Source of the DNA: Halovenus rubra
Lineage (GTDB): Archaea > Halobacteriota > Halobacteria > Halobacteriales > Haloarculaceae
Reading direction: 5' to 3'
Assembly: GCF_026586665.1 (NCBI RefSeq)
Contig: NZ_JAODIY010000010.1
Coordinates: forward strand, 1-64,000
DNA: 64,000 nt
Both the position numbers and the translations under genes were made by a program. Positions 24,107-33,340 of this stretch are shown here, piece after piece. Position 1 is the stretch's first letter; each line of letters begins with the position of its first letter. The notes below the pieces were generated by a model. That model searched no databases and had not been told where the DNA came from. It worked only from the letters and a program-made list of their open reading frames with translations.

Positions 24107-24676
24107 TTAGGACTGAACGTGGGTCATGTAGCTGCCGATACCACCAAGACCACCGAACACGACTGGGTAGACGAGACCGCCAAGGACCACAGCTCTGGTC
24201 GTGTCGATTCCAACGAACGCGAATCTCGCGGTGTTATACAGTGTTGCCAGACAGAGTCCAACAACGAGAGTGTACCCTATCGCTATGCTCGCTCCGTGCA
24301 AGAATGCCTCTTGACCGGTATCGGCAGTCAGTCCCGTGTGACACAACCAGCCAAAGTACCCGAGCAAGAGAGGCACAGCAAACGTATACGCCGGCTCGGG
24401 AACTGTACCGACACCCGCAACACCGAGGACAACGCCATCAGTGACGCCAATATGTGCGCTAAAAAAGTCACCAAGTGTTGCTCGAAAAAGCGTCTGGATA
24501 CCGATTCCCGAAAACGTCACATTCGCCGTCGTCAACACGTGTATCCCAACGAAGAGTGTGACTGTGACGTACGTTCCAAGACCAGCGACGACACCGTAGA
24601 CGGCCCCGCGAAGCGGCAGTGGCCAGCCTTCGATACGCTCATCAGGAGGATTTGCTTGACCGACGCTATCTGCCAT
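24107..24676 (-). CDS. Haloarchaeal membrane protein
   Basis: This is a 189-residue protein with about five hydrophobic helices, for example GAVYGVVAGLGTYVTVTLFV, YTFAVPLLLGYFGWLCHTGL and GASIAIGYTLVVGLCLATLY. A cytoplasmic start rich in Pro and Glu precedes them. It resembles a conserved haloarchaeal family of unknown function (possibly DUF7978). It is divergent from the response-regulator gene, with about 95 bases between them for both promoters. Bases 23,891-24,106 downstream hold no gene I can support. Confidence 0.65.
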   Translation of the reverse strand: MADSVGQANPPDERIEGWPLPLRGAVYGVVAGLGTYVTVTLFVGIHVLTTANVTFSGIGIQTLFRATLGDFFSAHIGVTDGVVLGVAGVGTVPEPAYTFAVPLLLGYFGWLCHTGLTADTGQEAFLHGASIAIGYTLVVGLCLATLYNTARFAFVGIDTTRAVVLGGLVYPVVFGGLGGIGSYMTHVQS

Positions 24677-24771
24677 AGTCAGAGATAGTGGTGGCGGCAG
24701 TAAACAATCTCGTTACACGAGCCGAGACTGTGACACATACACTTATTATACCCGGATAGCCAACTAAGAGT

Positions 24772-25347
24772 GTGTCCGCCCAGCGTGATACTGCCACGGT
24801 GTTGGTCGTCGACGACGAAGAAGAAGTCGCCGACGTGTACGCACTCCGACTCCGGAACCAGTTCGAGACGCGCGTTGCTTACAGCGGGAGCGAAGCGCTG
24901 GATGTGATAGATATCGATGTCGATATTGTCCTATTGGACCGTCGCATGCCGGATATCGCCGGCGACGAAGTGCTGACTAAACTGCGTGAGAAAGGGTACG
25001 ACTGCCGGGTCATCATGTTGACGGCTGTTGACCCTGGCCTCGATATTGTCTCGATGCAGTTCGACGACTATCTCTGTAAGCCGGTAGAAAAAGAGGACCT
25101 TGTCGATGCAATCAATCATCAACTCGACATCATCGAACACGACGAGACAGTCTCAGAGTACTTCGAACTTACCTCAAAGCTGGCACTGCTCGAAAGTGAA
25201 CTGAGCGAAGAAGAGACTGAGACAAGCGACGAAGTCGCCGAACTCCGCGACCAAGTCCACGAACTCAGGGAGGAACTCGACGATGTACTCGATGAGATAG
25301 ACGATATTGAAGCAGAGTTCAGCAATATTGGACGGTTCCCCGGGTGA
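24772..25347 (+). CDS. Response regulator with HalX-type output
   Basis: This is a 191-residue protein with a GTG start. The receiver domain (residues 10-120) has the acidic pocket VVDDEEEVAD, phosphoacceptor Asp in DIVLLDRRMPDIAGDEVL, the conserved Thr in IMLTAV and Lys in LCKPVEKEDL. A HalX-like region follows, ending in a coiled coil from ELREELDDVLDEIDDIEAEF. HalX regulators are a haloarchaeal class without a classical DNA-binding domain. It is a candidate partner for orphan kinases in this window. TATTATAC lies about 25 bases upstream, so it is probably leaderless. Confidence 0.88.
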   Translation: MSAQRDTATVLVVDDEEEVADVYALRLRNQFETRVAYSGSEALDVIDIDVDIVLLDRRMPDIAGDEVLTKLREKGYDCRVIMLTAVDPGLDIVSMQFDDYLCKPVEKEDLVDAINHQLDIIEHDETVSEYFELTSKLALLESELSEEETETSDEVAELRDQVHELREELDDVLDEIDDIEAEFSNIGRFPG

Positions 25348-25420
25348 CCACGGGCGGTTGAGGCGAGCTACGGACTACCGCAAGAGAAACGTTATTGTGA
25401 CGGCGACGACGGCCTAGTGC

Positions 25421-26329
25421 ATGGCGCTTGGTGACTTACACGAGGCGACTGCGGCAGAAACGAATAATCTCTACTATGTCGACGTTGGGATGTACGATAC
25501 TCCTGCGTACGGACTGGTGTATATCCTTGATGCGGAGCGCCCGGCACTCATTGACACGGGAACCGGCTTCAATTACAAAACAGTACTCGACGCGATGGAG
25601 ACGGTCGGTATCTCTCCTGAAGAGCTTGAAGTTATTGCTCCGACACACGTCCACCTTGACCATGCGGGTGGAGCACACCTGCTCGCTGATGCCTGTCCGA
25701 ACGCCGATGTCTGCGTCTACGAGGCCGGCGCACAGTTTCTCACGGACCCCACAGCAATCTGGGAGGGAACACAGAACGTTATCGGAGACCGTATTGAATA
25801 CTACGTCGAACCCGAACCGATTCCAGACGACCGGGTCGTCGGACTCGAAGACGGCGAAACGCTCGACCTTGGCGACCACTCGCTCGAAGTCCATCATGCT
25901 CCCGGCCACGCTTTCCATCAGGCGGTCTTCTATGACCCAGTTAACGATGGTGTCTTCACCGCTGACGCCGCGGGTATCAACTCACCCCATATCGATGGGA
26001 TCACTCATACGAGTCCGCCACCGGGCTTTGACCTTTCGGGCTGTCTGGCCGATGTCGAACTGCTCCAAAGCCTCGACCCTGCGGCGCTGTACTACGCTCA
26101 CTTCGGCGACAGAGAAACCGGCACCCTGCTCGATGAGTACGCTGACCGCCTGGAATCGTGGGTCGACCGCGTCGCGGCCAAACGTCAAGAGCTTGACGAC
26201 GACGAGGCCGTTTTGGAGTTTTTCGCCGAGCGTGCAAAAACAATGGATGCTTGGGGTAAGGCCCACGCAAAAGAGGAAGAGCGTATGAATGTCAGCGGCG
26301 TTTTGCACGACCTCGACCAGCGCGAGTAA
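25421..26329 (+). CDS. Metallo-beta-lactamase fold hydrolase
   Basis: This is a 302-residue protein. The metal-binding motif is THVHLDHAGGAHLL (HxHxDH). Further ligands are His in APGHAFHQAVFYD, Asp in VFTADAAGIN and His in YYAHFGDRE. The overall pattern matches MBL-fold hydrolases of the SoxH/glyoxalase II type. The substrate is unknown. The helical C-terminus (LDDDEAVLEFFAERAKTMDA) is seen in haloarchaeal members. It is monocistronic and convergent with the thioesterase gene. Confidence 0.88.
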   Translation: MALGDLHEATAAETNNLYYVDVGMYDTPAYGLVYILDAERPALIDTGTGFNYKTVLDAMETVGISPEELEVIAPTHVHLDHAGGAHLLADACPNADVCVYEAGAQFLTDPTAIWEGTQNVIGDRIEYYVEPEPIPDDRVVGLEDGETLDLGDHSLEVHHAPGHAFHQAVFYDPVNDGVFTADAAGINSPHIDGITHTSPPPGFDLSGCLADVELLQSLDPAALYYAHFGDRETGTLLDEYADRLESWVDRVAAKRQELDDDEAVLEFFAERAKTMDAWGKAHAKEEERMNVSGVLHDLDQRE

Positions 26330-26349
26330 GACACAGGCCCGAAGTTGTC

Positions 26350-26829
26350 TCACTCCGATGGCTCGTTCGTGGAACGGTCGGCTTGTGCTTGCTCGTGGCC
26401 TTCCCACGGTGCTTCGTCGCCTTTCCAAGGGGTTGCCTCGCCTTGACCACCAGTTTTGTAGGTCCCCTGGGCACTCGCGACTCGCTCACCCTCGGCGTTA
26501 TGGATATCCACATGTACCATCGCAAGACTCGACCCGAACCGGCTGACTTCTGCCGTTGCAGTCAGGTCCGATGTGGCCGGTGCAAGATAATCGATACGCA
26601 TGTCGACGGTCGGAGTCACGTCCCCGGCAAGGGAGATGGCTGCTGCGCCACCGACGGTATCGGCGAGCGCATACGTAGCGCCGCCGTGTGCAACGGAGCC
26701 AAAGTTGTTTGACCGCATTTCCTCGCTGAAGGGAAGCCGGCCTTCAGCGTAGCCGTCCTCCGCTTCGGTCAACTCGATACCAAGGTGTTCGACAAACGGT
26801 GTCTGATTGAACAGTTCTACGAGGTCCAT
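26350..26829 (-). CDS. PaaI family hotdog thioesterase
   Basis: This is a 159-residue protein. MDLVELFNQTPFVEHLGIEL begins the hotdog fold; NFGSVAHGGATYALADTVGG holds the catalytic HGG..Y.L.D motif. The fold ends at SLAMVHVDIHNAEGERVASA followed by TYKT. Such enzymes hydrolyse acyl-CoA thioesters, often phenylacetyl-CoA-type. The start at 26,829 gives the usual N-terminus; the frame is open nine codons further. The acidic tail after residue 130 is unusual in length. It is upstream of the thiolase gene's stop, separated by 160 bases. Confidence 0.85.
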   Translation of the reverse strand: MDLVELFNQTPFVEHLGIELTEAEDGYAEGRLPFSEEMRSNNFGSVAHGGATYALADTVGGAAAISLAGDVTPTVDMRIDYLAPATSDLTATAEVSRFGSSLAMVHVDIHNAEGERVASAQGTYKTGGQGEATPWKGDEAPWEGHEQAQADRSTNEPSE

Positions 26830-26990
26830 GTCCTCGTTGAGACGCCACGAACCCATAAAGCCACGAAAACTACGAGAAACGGTCAGCAGGTGGTTTTCTC
26901 TCCGTAGCTAGTGTCGCTGCCTCTATCGACTGCCCAGATAGACAACTGACAAAAATATCGCTTTGAGTGAAGCATAGCGCGACCGGTTGC

Positions 26991-28130
26991 TCAGGGTAAG
27001 TGGAGTTCGATAGCCGCACCCTGCCCGAAGCCGACACACTCCGTTGCGAGTCCGAGTTCGGCGTCCCGGCGGTTCATCTCGTGGGCGAGTGTCACTGGCA
27101 GACGCGCACCCGACGCACCGAGCGGATGGCCGATGGCGATTGCACCGCCGTTGACGTTGAAGCTGTCGTCGTCAAATCCGAGTTCTTCCTGACAGTAGAG
27201 CGTTTGACTGGCAAAGGCCTCGTTCAGCTCAACGAGGTCGTAGTCATCGATATCGCGGCCGGTCCGTTCCGAGAGTTGGCGAACGGCGGGGACCGGGCCA
27301 ATGCCCATAACTGTTGGGTCGACACCGGCGACGTTGTGGTCGCCAATTTCGGCGAGCACGTCGAAACCGTGCTCGTCGGCGAACTCACGGCTCGTGATGA
27401 GGAGACCGGACGCGCCGTCGGACACCTGCGAAGCGTTGCCCGGGGTGACCGTTCCCTCAGCCTTGAACACCGTTGGAAGCTCTGACAGTGCCTCGAGAGA
27501 CGTCTCGGGACGGATACCCTCGTCTTTCTCGACCACGCCGTCGTCGGTTTCGATTGAAACGATTTCGTCAGCAAAGCGGCCCTCCTCAGTTGCTTTGGCA
27601 GCCCGTTGCTGGCTTCGGAGGGCGTACTCATCTTGTTCCTCGCGACTGATATCAAACTCCTCGGCGACCGTTTCGGCGGTCATACCCATCCCGAGTTCAG
27701 CGACGTTGTAGTCGTTGTTCAGGCGCGGATGTACGTTGTGCGTGTTCGCGCCCATCTCGACGCGACTCATCGACTCAACACCGCCAGCGATAAGACAGTC
27801 ACGCTGGCCGGCGGCGATTGAATCAGCAGCACGCATCACGGCCTCAGCCGAGGAGGCACACCACCGGTTGACCGTGCTTGCCGGCGTTTCTTCACCGAGG
27901 TCTGACAGGAGCGCGATAACGCGGGCAAGATTGTTCCCTTGTTCGTCGCGTTGCTGGGCACAACCCCAAATCAGGTCATCGACATCCTCACCGGTTACTC
28001 CGGTTCGGTCAAGCATCTCATTGATAAGCGGGACTGAAAGGTCCTCGCTACGGACGCCCGCAAAAGCGCCGTCTTCTTTTCCCTGTGGTGTGCGAACCGC
28101 CTCGACGATAACGGGAGTGTTTGCTGACAT
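26991..28130 (-). CDS. Acetyl-CoA C-acyltransferase (thiolase)
   Basis: This is a 379-residue thiolase. The nucleophile Cys is in TVNRWCASSAEAVM, and GGVESMSRVEMG, GGAIAIGHPLGASGARL (catalytic His) and ATECVGFGQGAAIE (C-terminal Cys) complete the active site. The last motif usually reads C(I/V)GGGQG; here it is CVGFGQG. It performs the reversible thiolytic cleavage of 3-ketoacyl-CoA in fatty-acid degradation or acetoacetyl-CoA formation. The substrate range cannot be told from sequence. The gene is alone in its unit. Confidence 0.93.
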   Translation of the reverse strand: MSANTPVIVEAVRTPQGKEDGAFAGVRSEDLSVPLINEMLDRTGVTGEDVDDLIWGCAQQRDEQGNNLARVIALLSDLGEETPASTVNRWCASSAEAVMRAADSIAAGQRDCLIAGGVESMSRVEMGANTHNVHPRLNNDYNVAELGMGMTAETVAEEFDISREEQDEYALRSQQRAAKATEEGRFADEIVSIETDDGVVEKDEGIRPETSLEALSELPTVFKAEGTVTPGNASQVSDGASGLLITSREFADEHGFDVLAEIGDHNVAGVDPTVMGIGPVPAVRQLSERTGRDIDDYDLVELNEAFASQTLYCQEELGFDDDSFNVNGGAIAIGHPLGASGARLPVTLAHEMNRRDAELGLATECVGFGQGAAIELHLP

Positions 28131-28340
28131 ACAACCCTATTGTGTAGTGACAGTGTTAAACACACTGGAACTGCAAACCCGTGGTGAACTGTTGTTTTGC
28201 CCGGAAGTAAAAAACCAATGACAGGTCAAATAGTAGACAGAGAACCGGTATCGACGCGTGTCAGACCCCAAAGCTCAATTGTCTCATCAACAAACCTGTG
28301 CAATAGTTCAAGAGACGGTCGCCACTACCGGATGTGATCC

Positions 28341-30617
28341 ATGGGCCTTAGAGAGAACATTCCAGACTTCCTCCGTTCGCGGTATGCAGTCAAGCTGTTC
28401 ATAGTTGCACTGCTCATCGTCGCAGTTATTGGGACAATAAGTACGATAATGGCACTGCAGGTCTCCGATGAAGTAACTGCCGGACAACTACAATCCATCG
28501 AGAGTAACACGGAACTCGAAGCGGATCAGCTCGCAAAGTGGTTCGAGGGCGAACAGGAGTCGATTCGTGTCCTTTCTGCTCACCGAGGTATCACCGGTGA
28601 CAATATTATAATGACGCGAGGGACATTTCGATCTGAGCTGGCTCAACGGTCAGACGAAATCGTGGGTTTTCACCTTGTTGAACGGACAGCTAACTCATCG
28701 TCCAACGGGACAACAGAGCAGATTATCGTAAGCACGGATCAGCAACTTGAAGGCCAACAGCTCAGTGCAACAAACATCAATTGGGGCGAGGATACCAATG
28801 GTAACGAAATTTCGTTCACGTTCGACGGCCAAGATGACGTTCTTGTCTCGTGGGTGTATCTCGATAACGGTAATATGTCCGTTGCGATGGCGTCACCGAC
28901 TCCGGACGGAGAACACGTCCTTATTGGCGAATACCAGCCGAGTGTACGCATCGGGGAATCAACACACGTTGTCAACGGGACCGATACTATCGTCCTTGGC
29001 GGTGTGAGCGCGTACGTGATGTTCGAAGCCGATAGCCCCAATGAGTTTCGGCCATACAAGGGCAACAGAACAACAACAGACGTTGGCACCCGTATTCTCG
29101 AACGCGATAACCAGTTTGCCCCATTGAGCGGGTCGAATATCGACGATAACGAGGTCAGAGGATACCACAGTGTGCCAAGCGAGGGGGTCAACTGGGTCGT
29201 CGTCAAAGAGGCACCGCGATCAAAGGCGCTCGCACTGACTGGTCAAGTCCAGCGAGACCTTGCAATCCTGTTCTGTGCGGTCTTTCTGGGGTTCCTCCTT
29301 ATTGGTGCAGTCATTCACTTTGGACCAATTCGCTCAATCAAACGACTGGCTGGGCAGGCAGACGCCATCGCCGAAGGTGACCTCAGTGTCGAAATCGAAG
29401 ATGAAGCACGAACCGACGAGATCGGCCAGCTCAGAGAGAGTTTCAGAAACACGAAACAGTATATCGAGACGATTACACGTCAGTCCGAAAAGCTGTCACA
29501 ACAAGAGTTCGACTCCGAAATCCTTGATAAGGAGATACCTGGCCGTGTCGGCGAGTCAATGGCGGACATGCAGACTGACCTGAAACGATTTATCGACGAG
29601 ATAGAAGAGGAGCGCGAGCGGTACACGACACTCGTCGAGCAGAGTAACGACGGCGTCGTCGTTGTTCAGGACGGACGGTGTGTGTTCACGAACGAACAGT
29701 TCCTCGAAATAACTGGGTACGACCACGATGGGCTCGTTGGTCGTAAGTTCGTGGATATCGTCGTACCGGCCGACCGTGACCTTGTCAAGGAGCGGTATCA
29801 ACAGCAACTTATCGGAGAGTCGCCGCCGACGCAGTACGAGGTCGATATCGAAACACGCGATGGTGACCGGCGGACCGTCGAGCTATCGATTGCACGGATT
29901 GAACACGACGACGACCCCGCAGCACTGATTAATGTCCGTGATGTGACCGAACGGAAACACCGCGAGCAGCGGCTGGAAGTGTTTAATCGCGTGCTCCGTC
30001 ACAACATTAGAAACCAGTCCGACATCGTCAAGAGTCACGCTGAGGTGTTGAGTGATCGCACGGACGACCGTCATGCACAACAGATTCAGGAATCTGCGGA
30101 TCGGCTCGCGGTAATCGGGAATCGAGCGCGGACTATCGACCAAATAATATCACGGGACGTTCAGTCCTCGGAGGTTGACCTCTCGGACCTGTTACGGAGA
30201 ATAGTTCGCCAGATCGATGCCGATGGTGTGACAGTTACGACTGAAATAACCGGCGCAGGATCGCTCGTGACTGATGAGTGGATTCTCGAAGCAGTACTTG
30301 AAAGTATGCTCCGTAACTCGTTGCTGTCCGCAGATTCGACGCTGACAATCGCTGCCGACGCGTACGAAGATGGCTACGTCTTCACGGTGGAAGACGACGG
30401 CTCCGGACTTCCCGAAGACGCTGTCGCAGCGCTGCAGGCTGGAACCGAAACAACCCACCAGCACAGTCGTCGGCTGCTTGGTCTCTGGCAACTCAAATGG
30501 GGCGTAGATAAACTCGCTGGCGAACTTGTGTTCGACGAAGGGCTGGAAACGACTGTCCAAGTGACGCTCCCGGATCGGAAAGAACACCCAGACCACACGC
30601 AGGAACGCGCGTCCTGA
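28341..30617 (+). CDS. Membrane sensor histidine kinase with extracellular sensor, HAMP and PAS domains
   Basis: This is a 758-residue kinase. Membrane helix 1 is YAVKLFIVALLIVAVIGTIS (about 14-33). A large outer sensor domain of the Cache type follows (about 40-300), and helix 2 is ILFCAVFLGFLLIGAVIHFG (about 308-327). Next come HAMP (about 330-380), PAS (about 427-540), the phosphoacceptor region FNRVLRHNIRNQSDIVKSHA and an ATP-binding domain with VEDDGSGLPED. This kinase head ('LRHN.RN') is typical of haloarchaea. It presumably senses an external small molecule. No response regulator is adjacent. Confidence 0.9.
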   Translation: MGLRENIPDFLRSRYAVKLFIVALLIVAVIGTISTIMALQVSDEVTAGQLQSIESNTELEADQLAKWFEGEQESIRVLSAHRGITGDNIIMTRGTFRSELAQRSDEIVGFHLVERTANSSSNGTTEQIIVSTDQQLEGQQLSATNINWGEDTNGNEISFTFDGQDDVLVSWVYLDNGNMSVAMASPTPDGEHVLIGEYQPSVRIGESTHVVNGTDTIVLGGVSAYVMFEADSPNEFRPYKGNRTTTDVGTRILERDNQFAPLSGSNIDDNEVRGYHSVPSEGVNWVVVKEAPRSKALALTGQVQRDLAILFCAVFLGFLLIGAVIHFGPIRSIKRLAGQADAIAEGDLSVEIEDEARTDEIGQLRESFRNTKQYIETITRQSEKLSQQEFDSEILDKEIPGRVGESMADMQTDLKRFIDEIEEERERYTTLVEQSNDGVVVVQDGRCVFTNEQFLEITGYDHDGLVGRKFVDIVVPADRDLVKERYQQQLIGESPPTQYEVDIETRDGDRRTVELSIARIEHDDDPAALINVRDVTERKHREQRLEVFNRVLRHNIRNQSDIVKSHAEVLSDRTDDRHAQQIQESADRLAVIGNRARTIDQIISRDVQSSEVDLSDLLRRIVRQIDADGVTVTTEITGAGSLVTDEWILEAVLESMLRNSLLSADSTLTIAADAYEDGYVFTVEDDGSGLPEDAVAALQAGTETTHQHSRRLLGLWQLKWGVDKLAGELVFDEGLETTVQVTLPDRKEHPDHTQERAS

Positions 30618-30720
30618 GAGATGTTTGCCTACGTTTAGAACAGACAATGATGCTCTGTTGAACATTGTCGAGAAAGGAGTTGACCACAGAGATATTGCCA
30701 CTTCAGCCCCAAGTTACGAT

Positions 30721-31350
30721 ATGTCCGAAAAGAAATCCCAGAAGGCTCCAGTCACAGCAACACCGCCAGAGAGTCCGTTTCGGACGCTCGGCACCGACCA
30801 TATCACCGTCTGGGGCTCTAACCCAAAGGCAACAATCGAGTACTACCGTGACCTACTCGGAATGTCGCTCGTCTTGCGCCAGCCGAACCTCGATGACCCC
30901 TCGCAGGAACACCTATTTTTCGATACTGGCGACGGAACGATTATTACGTTCTTCGTCAGTAGCGACCGTGAGGCAAACCCCAAGCCACAGCGTAACGGGG
31001 TCGGCGGTGTCCATCATCTCTGTTTCAACATCGACCCTGAGCGGTTCGAGGAAGTTGCTTTGGCGCTTGATGACGCCGGACAGTCCTACAACGTCTTCGA
31101 CCGTGGAATTTTCTTTTCATTGTACACCCGCGACCACGACGGCTTGATGATTGAGCTTACCGCCGATAAGTTCGATATTCCCGACGACCGGAAGGGTGAG
31201 ATACTCGCAAAAACCCAAGCGATTCGTATCAACCAAGAGGCCGAATACGCCAAGACACACCATCTCGAAGCTGCGCTTGAAGCGTTAGATATCGAAGCGA
31301 CAGCCTACGATCTGCCCAACGCCACAAGTGGAGTCGGCGGGGTCAACTAA
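30721..31350 (+). CDS. VOC family (glyoxalase/dioxygenase-like) protein
   Basis: This is a 209-residue protein with a vicinal-oxygen-chelate fold. LGTDHITVWGSNPKATIEYY then RDLLGMSLVLRQPN forms the first module, and NGVGGVHHLCFNIDPERFEE with DHDGLMIELT the second. The likely metal ligands are His in TDHITVWG, His in GGVHHLCF and Glu in MIELT. The C-terminal helical extension is less common. Members include dioxygenases, glyoxalases and resistance proteins; the substrate is unknown. ATG 30,721 was chosen over an upstream frame that has no family similarity. Confidence 0.85.
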   Translation: MSEKKSQKAPVTATPPESPFRTLGTDHITVWGSNPKATIEYYRDLLGMSLVLRQPNLDDPSQEHLFFDTGDGTIITFFVSSDREANPKPQRNGVGGVHHLCFNIDPERFEEVALALDDAGQSYNVFDRGIFFSLYTRDHDGLMIELTADKFDIPDDRKGEILAKTQAIRINQEAEYAKTHHLEAALEALDIEATAYDLPNATSGVGGVN

Positions 31351-31413
31351 TCAGTTCGCCACCCCAGAGGCAAAGACCGGTCAGTACGGACGGACGACTA
31401 CCGTTGACACCGA

Positions 31414-31524
31414 CTACTCACCCTTACGTTCATCAGAGAGTTTCTCCCAAATCTCGACACAGCCAATGCCACCATCAATATCGTCCAGATGATTATTCTC
31501 ATCTGTTTCCTCAGCCTCATCCAT
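31414..31524 (-). CDS. Tiny acidic protein with GCxEIWExLS motif
   Basis: This 36-residue protein starts MDEAEETDENNHLDDIDG and continues with IGCVEIWEKLSDERKGE. It shares NHL...D...GC(V/T)EIWE(K/H)LS with the 52-residue protein at 1,983-2,141, which lies in unrelated surroundings. That conservation between two independent loci argues that both are translated. CATATAAG, a TATA-like run, lies just upstream on this strand. Its size and charge suggest a binding partner rather than an enzyme. It is too short for most gene callers. Confidence 0.65.
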   Translation of the reverse strand: MDEAEETDENNHLDDIDGGIGCVEIWEKLSDERKGE

Positions 31525-31644
31525 ATAAGTTGAACAGGACCGAGGCAGTATCTAGGTTGTGGTTGATAACATATCACACAGAACACCGTACAATAAACGA
31601 GAAACGGTTTTTGGCCCGAGTTTTACTTTCACTGCCCTTGGGGA

Positions 31645-31653
31645 GATTTTTAT
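31645..31653 (+). promoter_or_regulatory. TATA box before the RPA operon
   Basis: TTTTTATAG lies 64-72 bases before the chosen ATG at 31,717, so the transcript would have a leader of about 40 bases. It is too close to the first in-frame ATG (31,657) for that codon to be the start of a leaderless message. This is one reason to prefer the downstream start. Confidence 0.4.
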
Positions 31654-31716
31654 AGGATGGAAAAGCAAGTGTCGTATGTCTCCCACAGAAACACAAGCGG
31701 AGACAGTGAGCAACCG

Positions 31717-32655
31717 ATGACCGAGACAGATTTGCATACGCACGCAGAAGAGATACACGAACAGTTTTCAGACCAGGTCGATATTACCGTCGAAGAGGTC
31801 GAAGAACGGCTGAATACGCTGGTCAACGAGTACAAAGTTCCGACAAGTGAAGCGCGCCGTAGCGTTGTGAACACGTACCTCGACGAAGCAGGGATGGAAC
31901 GAGATGACCTTTCGGGCGGTGGCGGAAACGAACAAAAAGCCGTTGCTGATATCGACCATGCCGAGGAGTGGATTGATATCACAGCGAAGGTTGTCGAGCT
32001 CTGGGACGCAAGCAGCGATGCTGTCGCGCAGGTTGGCCTGCTCGGCGACGAGACCGGGACCGTCAAGTTCACAAAGTGGTCGAAATCCGACCTGACCGAC
32101 CTCGAAGCTGGGTCAGTCTACGATCTCCGGAACGTTGTCACCGACGAGTATCAGGGGCGCTTTTCGGTGAAGCTCAATCGGACAACCACCATCGAAAAGC
32201 GCGACGAGGAGATTGAGGTTGGTGATGACTCCACCGAGGTCGAGGGGGCACTAGTTGACATCCAGTCCGGTTCTGGGCTTATCAAGCGCTGTCCCGAAGA
32301 AGACTGTACGCGCGTACTCCAGAACGGGCGCTGTTCCGAGCACGGTGAAGTCGAAGGCTCGTTCGACCTCCGAATCAAGGGTGTCATTGATGATGGAACC
32401 GATGTCCATGAGATTATTTTTAACCGCGAGGCGACCGAAGACCTTACTGGGATTACACTCGATACGGCACAGGAGATGGCGATGGACGCACTGGATACAT
32501 CCGTTGTAGCCGACGAAATGCGCGAAAAAGTCCTCGGTCGATACTACCGGATCGTCGGCCCGACACTTGGCCGATATGTTCTGGCCAACGAGTTTGAGCA
32601 GTTAGAATCGCCAGCCGATTCTGAAGCTGTTCTCATCAAAGCGAGGTCGATATAA
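31717..32655 (+). CDS. rpa3: Replication protein A (single-stranded DNA-binding), Rpa3 type
   Basis: This is a 312-residue protein. A helical N-terminus precedes a central OB fold (EEWIDITAKVVELWDASSDA, then GLLGDETGTVKFTKW). A zinc finger CPEEDCTRVLQNGRCSEHGE is followed by a further OB-like region. Archaeal RPA binds single-stranded DNA in replication and repair. Length, one clear OB fold plus a zinc finger, and the overlapping partner gene match Haloferax rpa3 rather than rpa1 or rpa2. The stop overlaps the ATG of the next gene by one base (TAATG). The frame is open for 20 codons upstream. Confidence 0.82.
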   Translation: MTETDLHTHAEEIHEQFSDQVDITVEEVEERLNTLVNEYKVPTSEARRSVVNTYLDEAGMERDDLSGGGGNEQKAVADIDHAEEWIDITAKVVELWDASSDAVAQVGLLGDETGTVKFTKWSKSDLTDLEAGSVYDLRNVVTDEYQGRFSVKLNRTTTIEKRDEEIEVGDDSTEVEGALVDIQSGSGLIKRCPEEDCTRVLQNGRCSEHGEVEGSFDLRIKGVIDDGTDVHEIIFNREATEDLTGITLDTAQEMAMDALDTSVVADEMREKVLGRYYRIVGPTLGRYVLANEFEQLESPADSEAVLIKARSI

Positions 32656-33245
32656 TGTCGAGTGCACCAACCCGTGAAGTTGCCCGCCGTGTCTTCGCAG
32701 CAGAGTTCAACGACGCTACCTACACCTTCAAAGAGAGCGACGACGACCGTGCGCCGGTGTACGTTCTTTTGCCAACCGGCGAGCGTGCCAACCGTGTGTT
32801 TGTCGTCGGCACGCTTACAGAAACAGAGGACGTGGGCGAGGACTCCGAATACTGGCAGGGGCGTATTGTCGACCCGAACGGTGACACGTACTTCACGTAC
32901 GCCGGGCAGTACCAGCCTGACGCCGCATCGATGCTCCGCGAGCTTGATGCACCGGAGTACGTCTCCGTCGTCGGCAAACCACGAACCTACGAGACCGACG
33001 AGGGCGAGGTAAACGTCTCTGTCCGTCCAGAGTCAATATCGACAGTCGACGAGGCAACTCGAGACCGCTGGGTCGTCGAAGCCGCCGAACGGACAGTAGA
33101 ACGCATCAAGCGGTTCGAGGAAGACAGCCCTGATGAGTATGTCCAGATGGCCAAAGACGAGTACGACTTACCGACCGAAAGCTACCGTCAAGCCGCTGTC
33201 TCTGCGCTTGAAACCCTGCAGGAAGCCGAGACAAGCACAAACTGA
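32655..33245 (+). CDS. rpap3: RPA-associated protein (Rpap3 type)
   Basis: This is a 196-residue protein of the haloarchaeal RPA family COG3390. REVARRVFAAEFNDATYTFK opens it, then comes the OB-fold segment PVYVLLPTGERANRVFVVGT and SEYWQGRIVDPNGDTYFTYA, with a helical C-terminus. In Haloferax each rpap gene is co-transcribed with its rpa gene and the products interact. Here the start overlaps the rpa stop by one base, the same arrangement. It probably modulates or completes the single-strand-binding complex. Confidence 0.85.
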   Translation: MSSAPTREVARRVFAAEFNDATYTFKESDDDRAPVYVLLPTGERANRVFVVGTLTETEDVGEDSEYWQGRIVDPNGDTYFTYAGQYQPDAASMLRELDAPEYVSVVGKPRTYETDEGEVNVSVRPESISTVDEATRDRWVVEAAERTVERIKRFEEDSPDEYVQMAKDEYDLPTESYRQAAVSALETLQEAETSTN

Positions 33246-33340
33246 CTCCCGGTTTCGGGAGCTGTGAACGCTATCCAGACGGTTTCGGGCCTGGAAACCG
33301 CTGCCCAGGCTTCTTTTAATTATCGCTGTAACTCAGTAGT

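Noticed and set aside
24035-24688. Plus-strand frame of 217 residues
   Set aside because: It lies antisense to a membrane protein with five clear helices; its own product is rich in Thr, Arg and Cys and has no recognisable fold.
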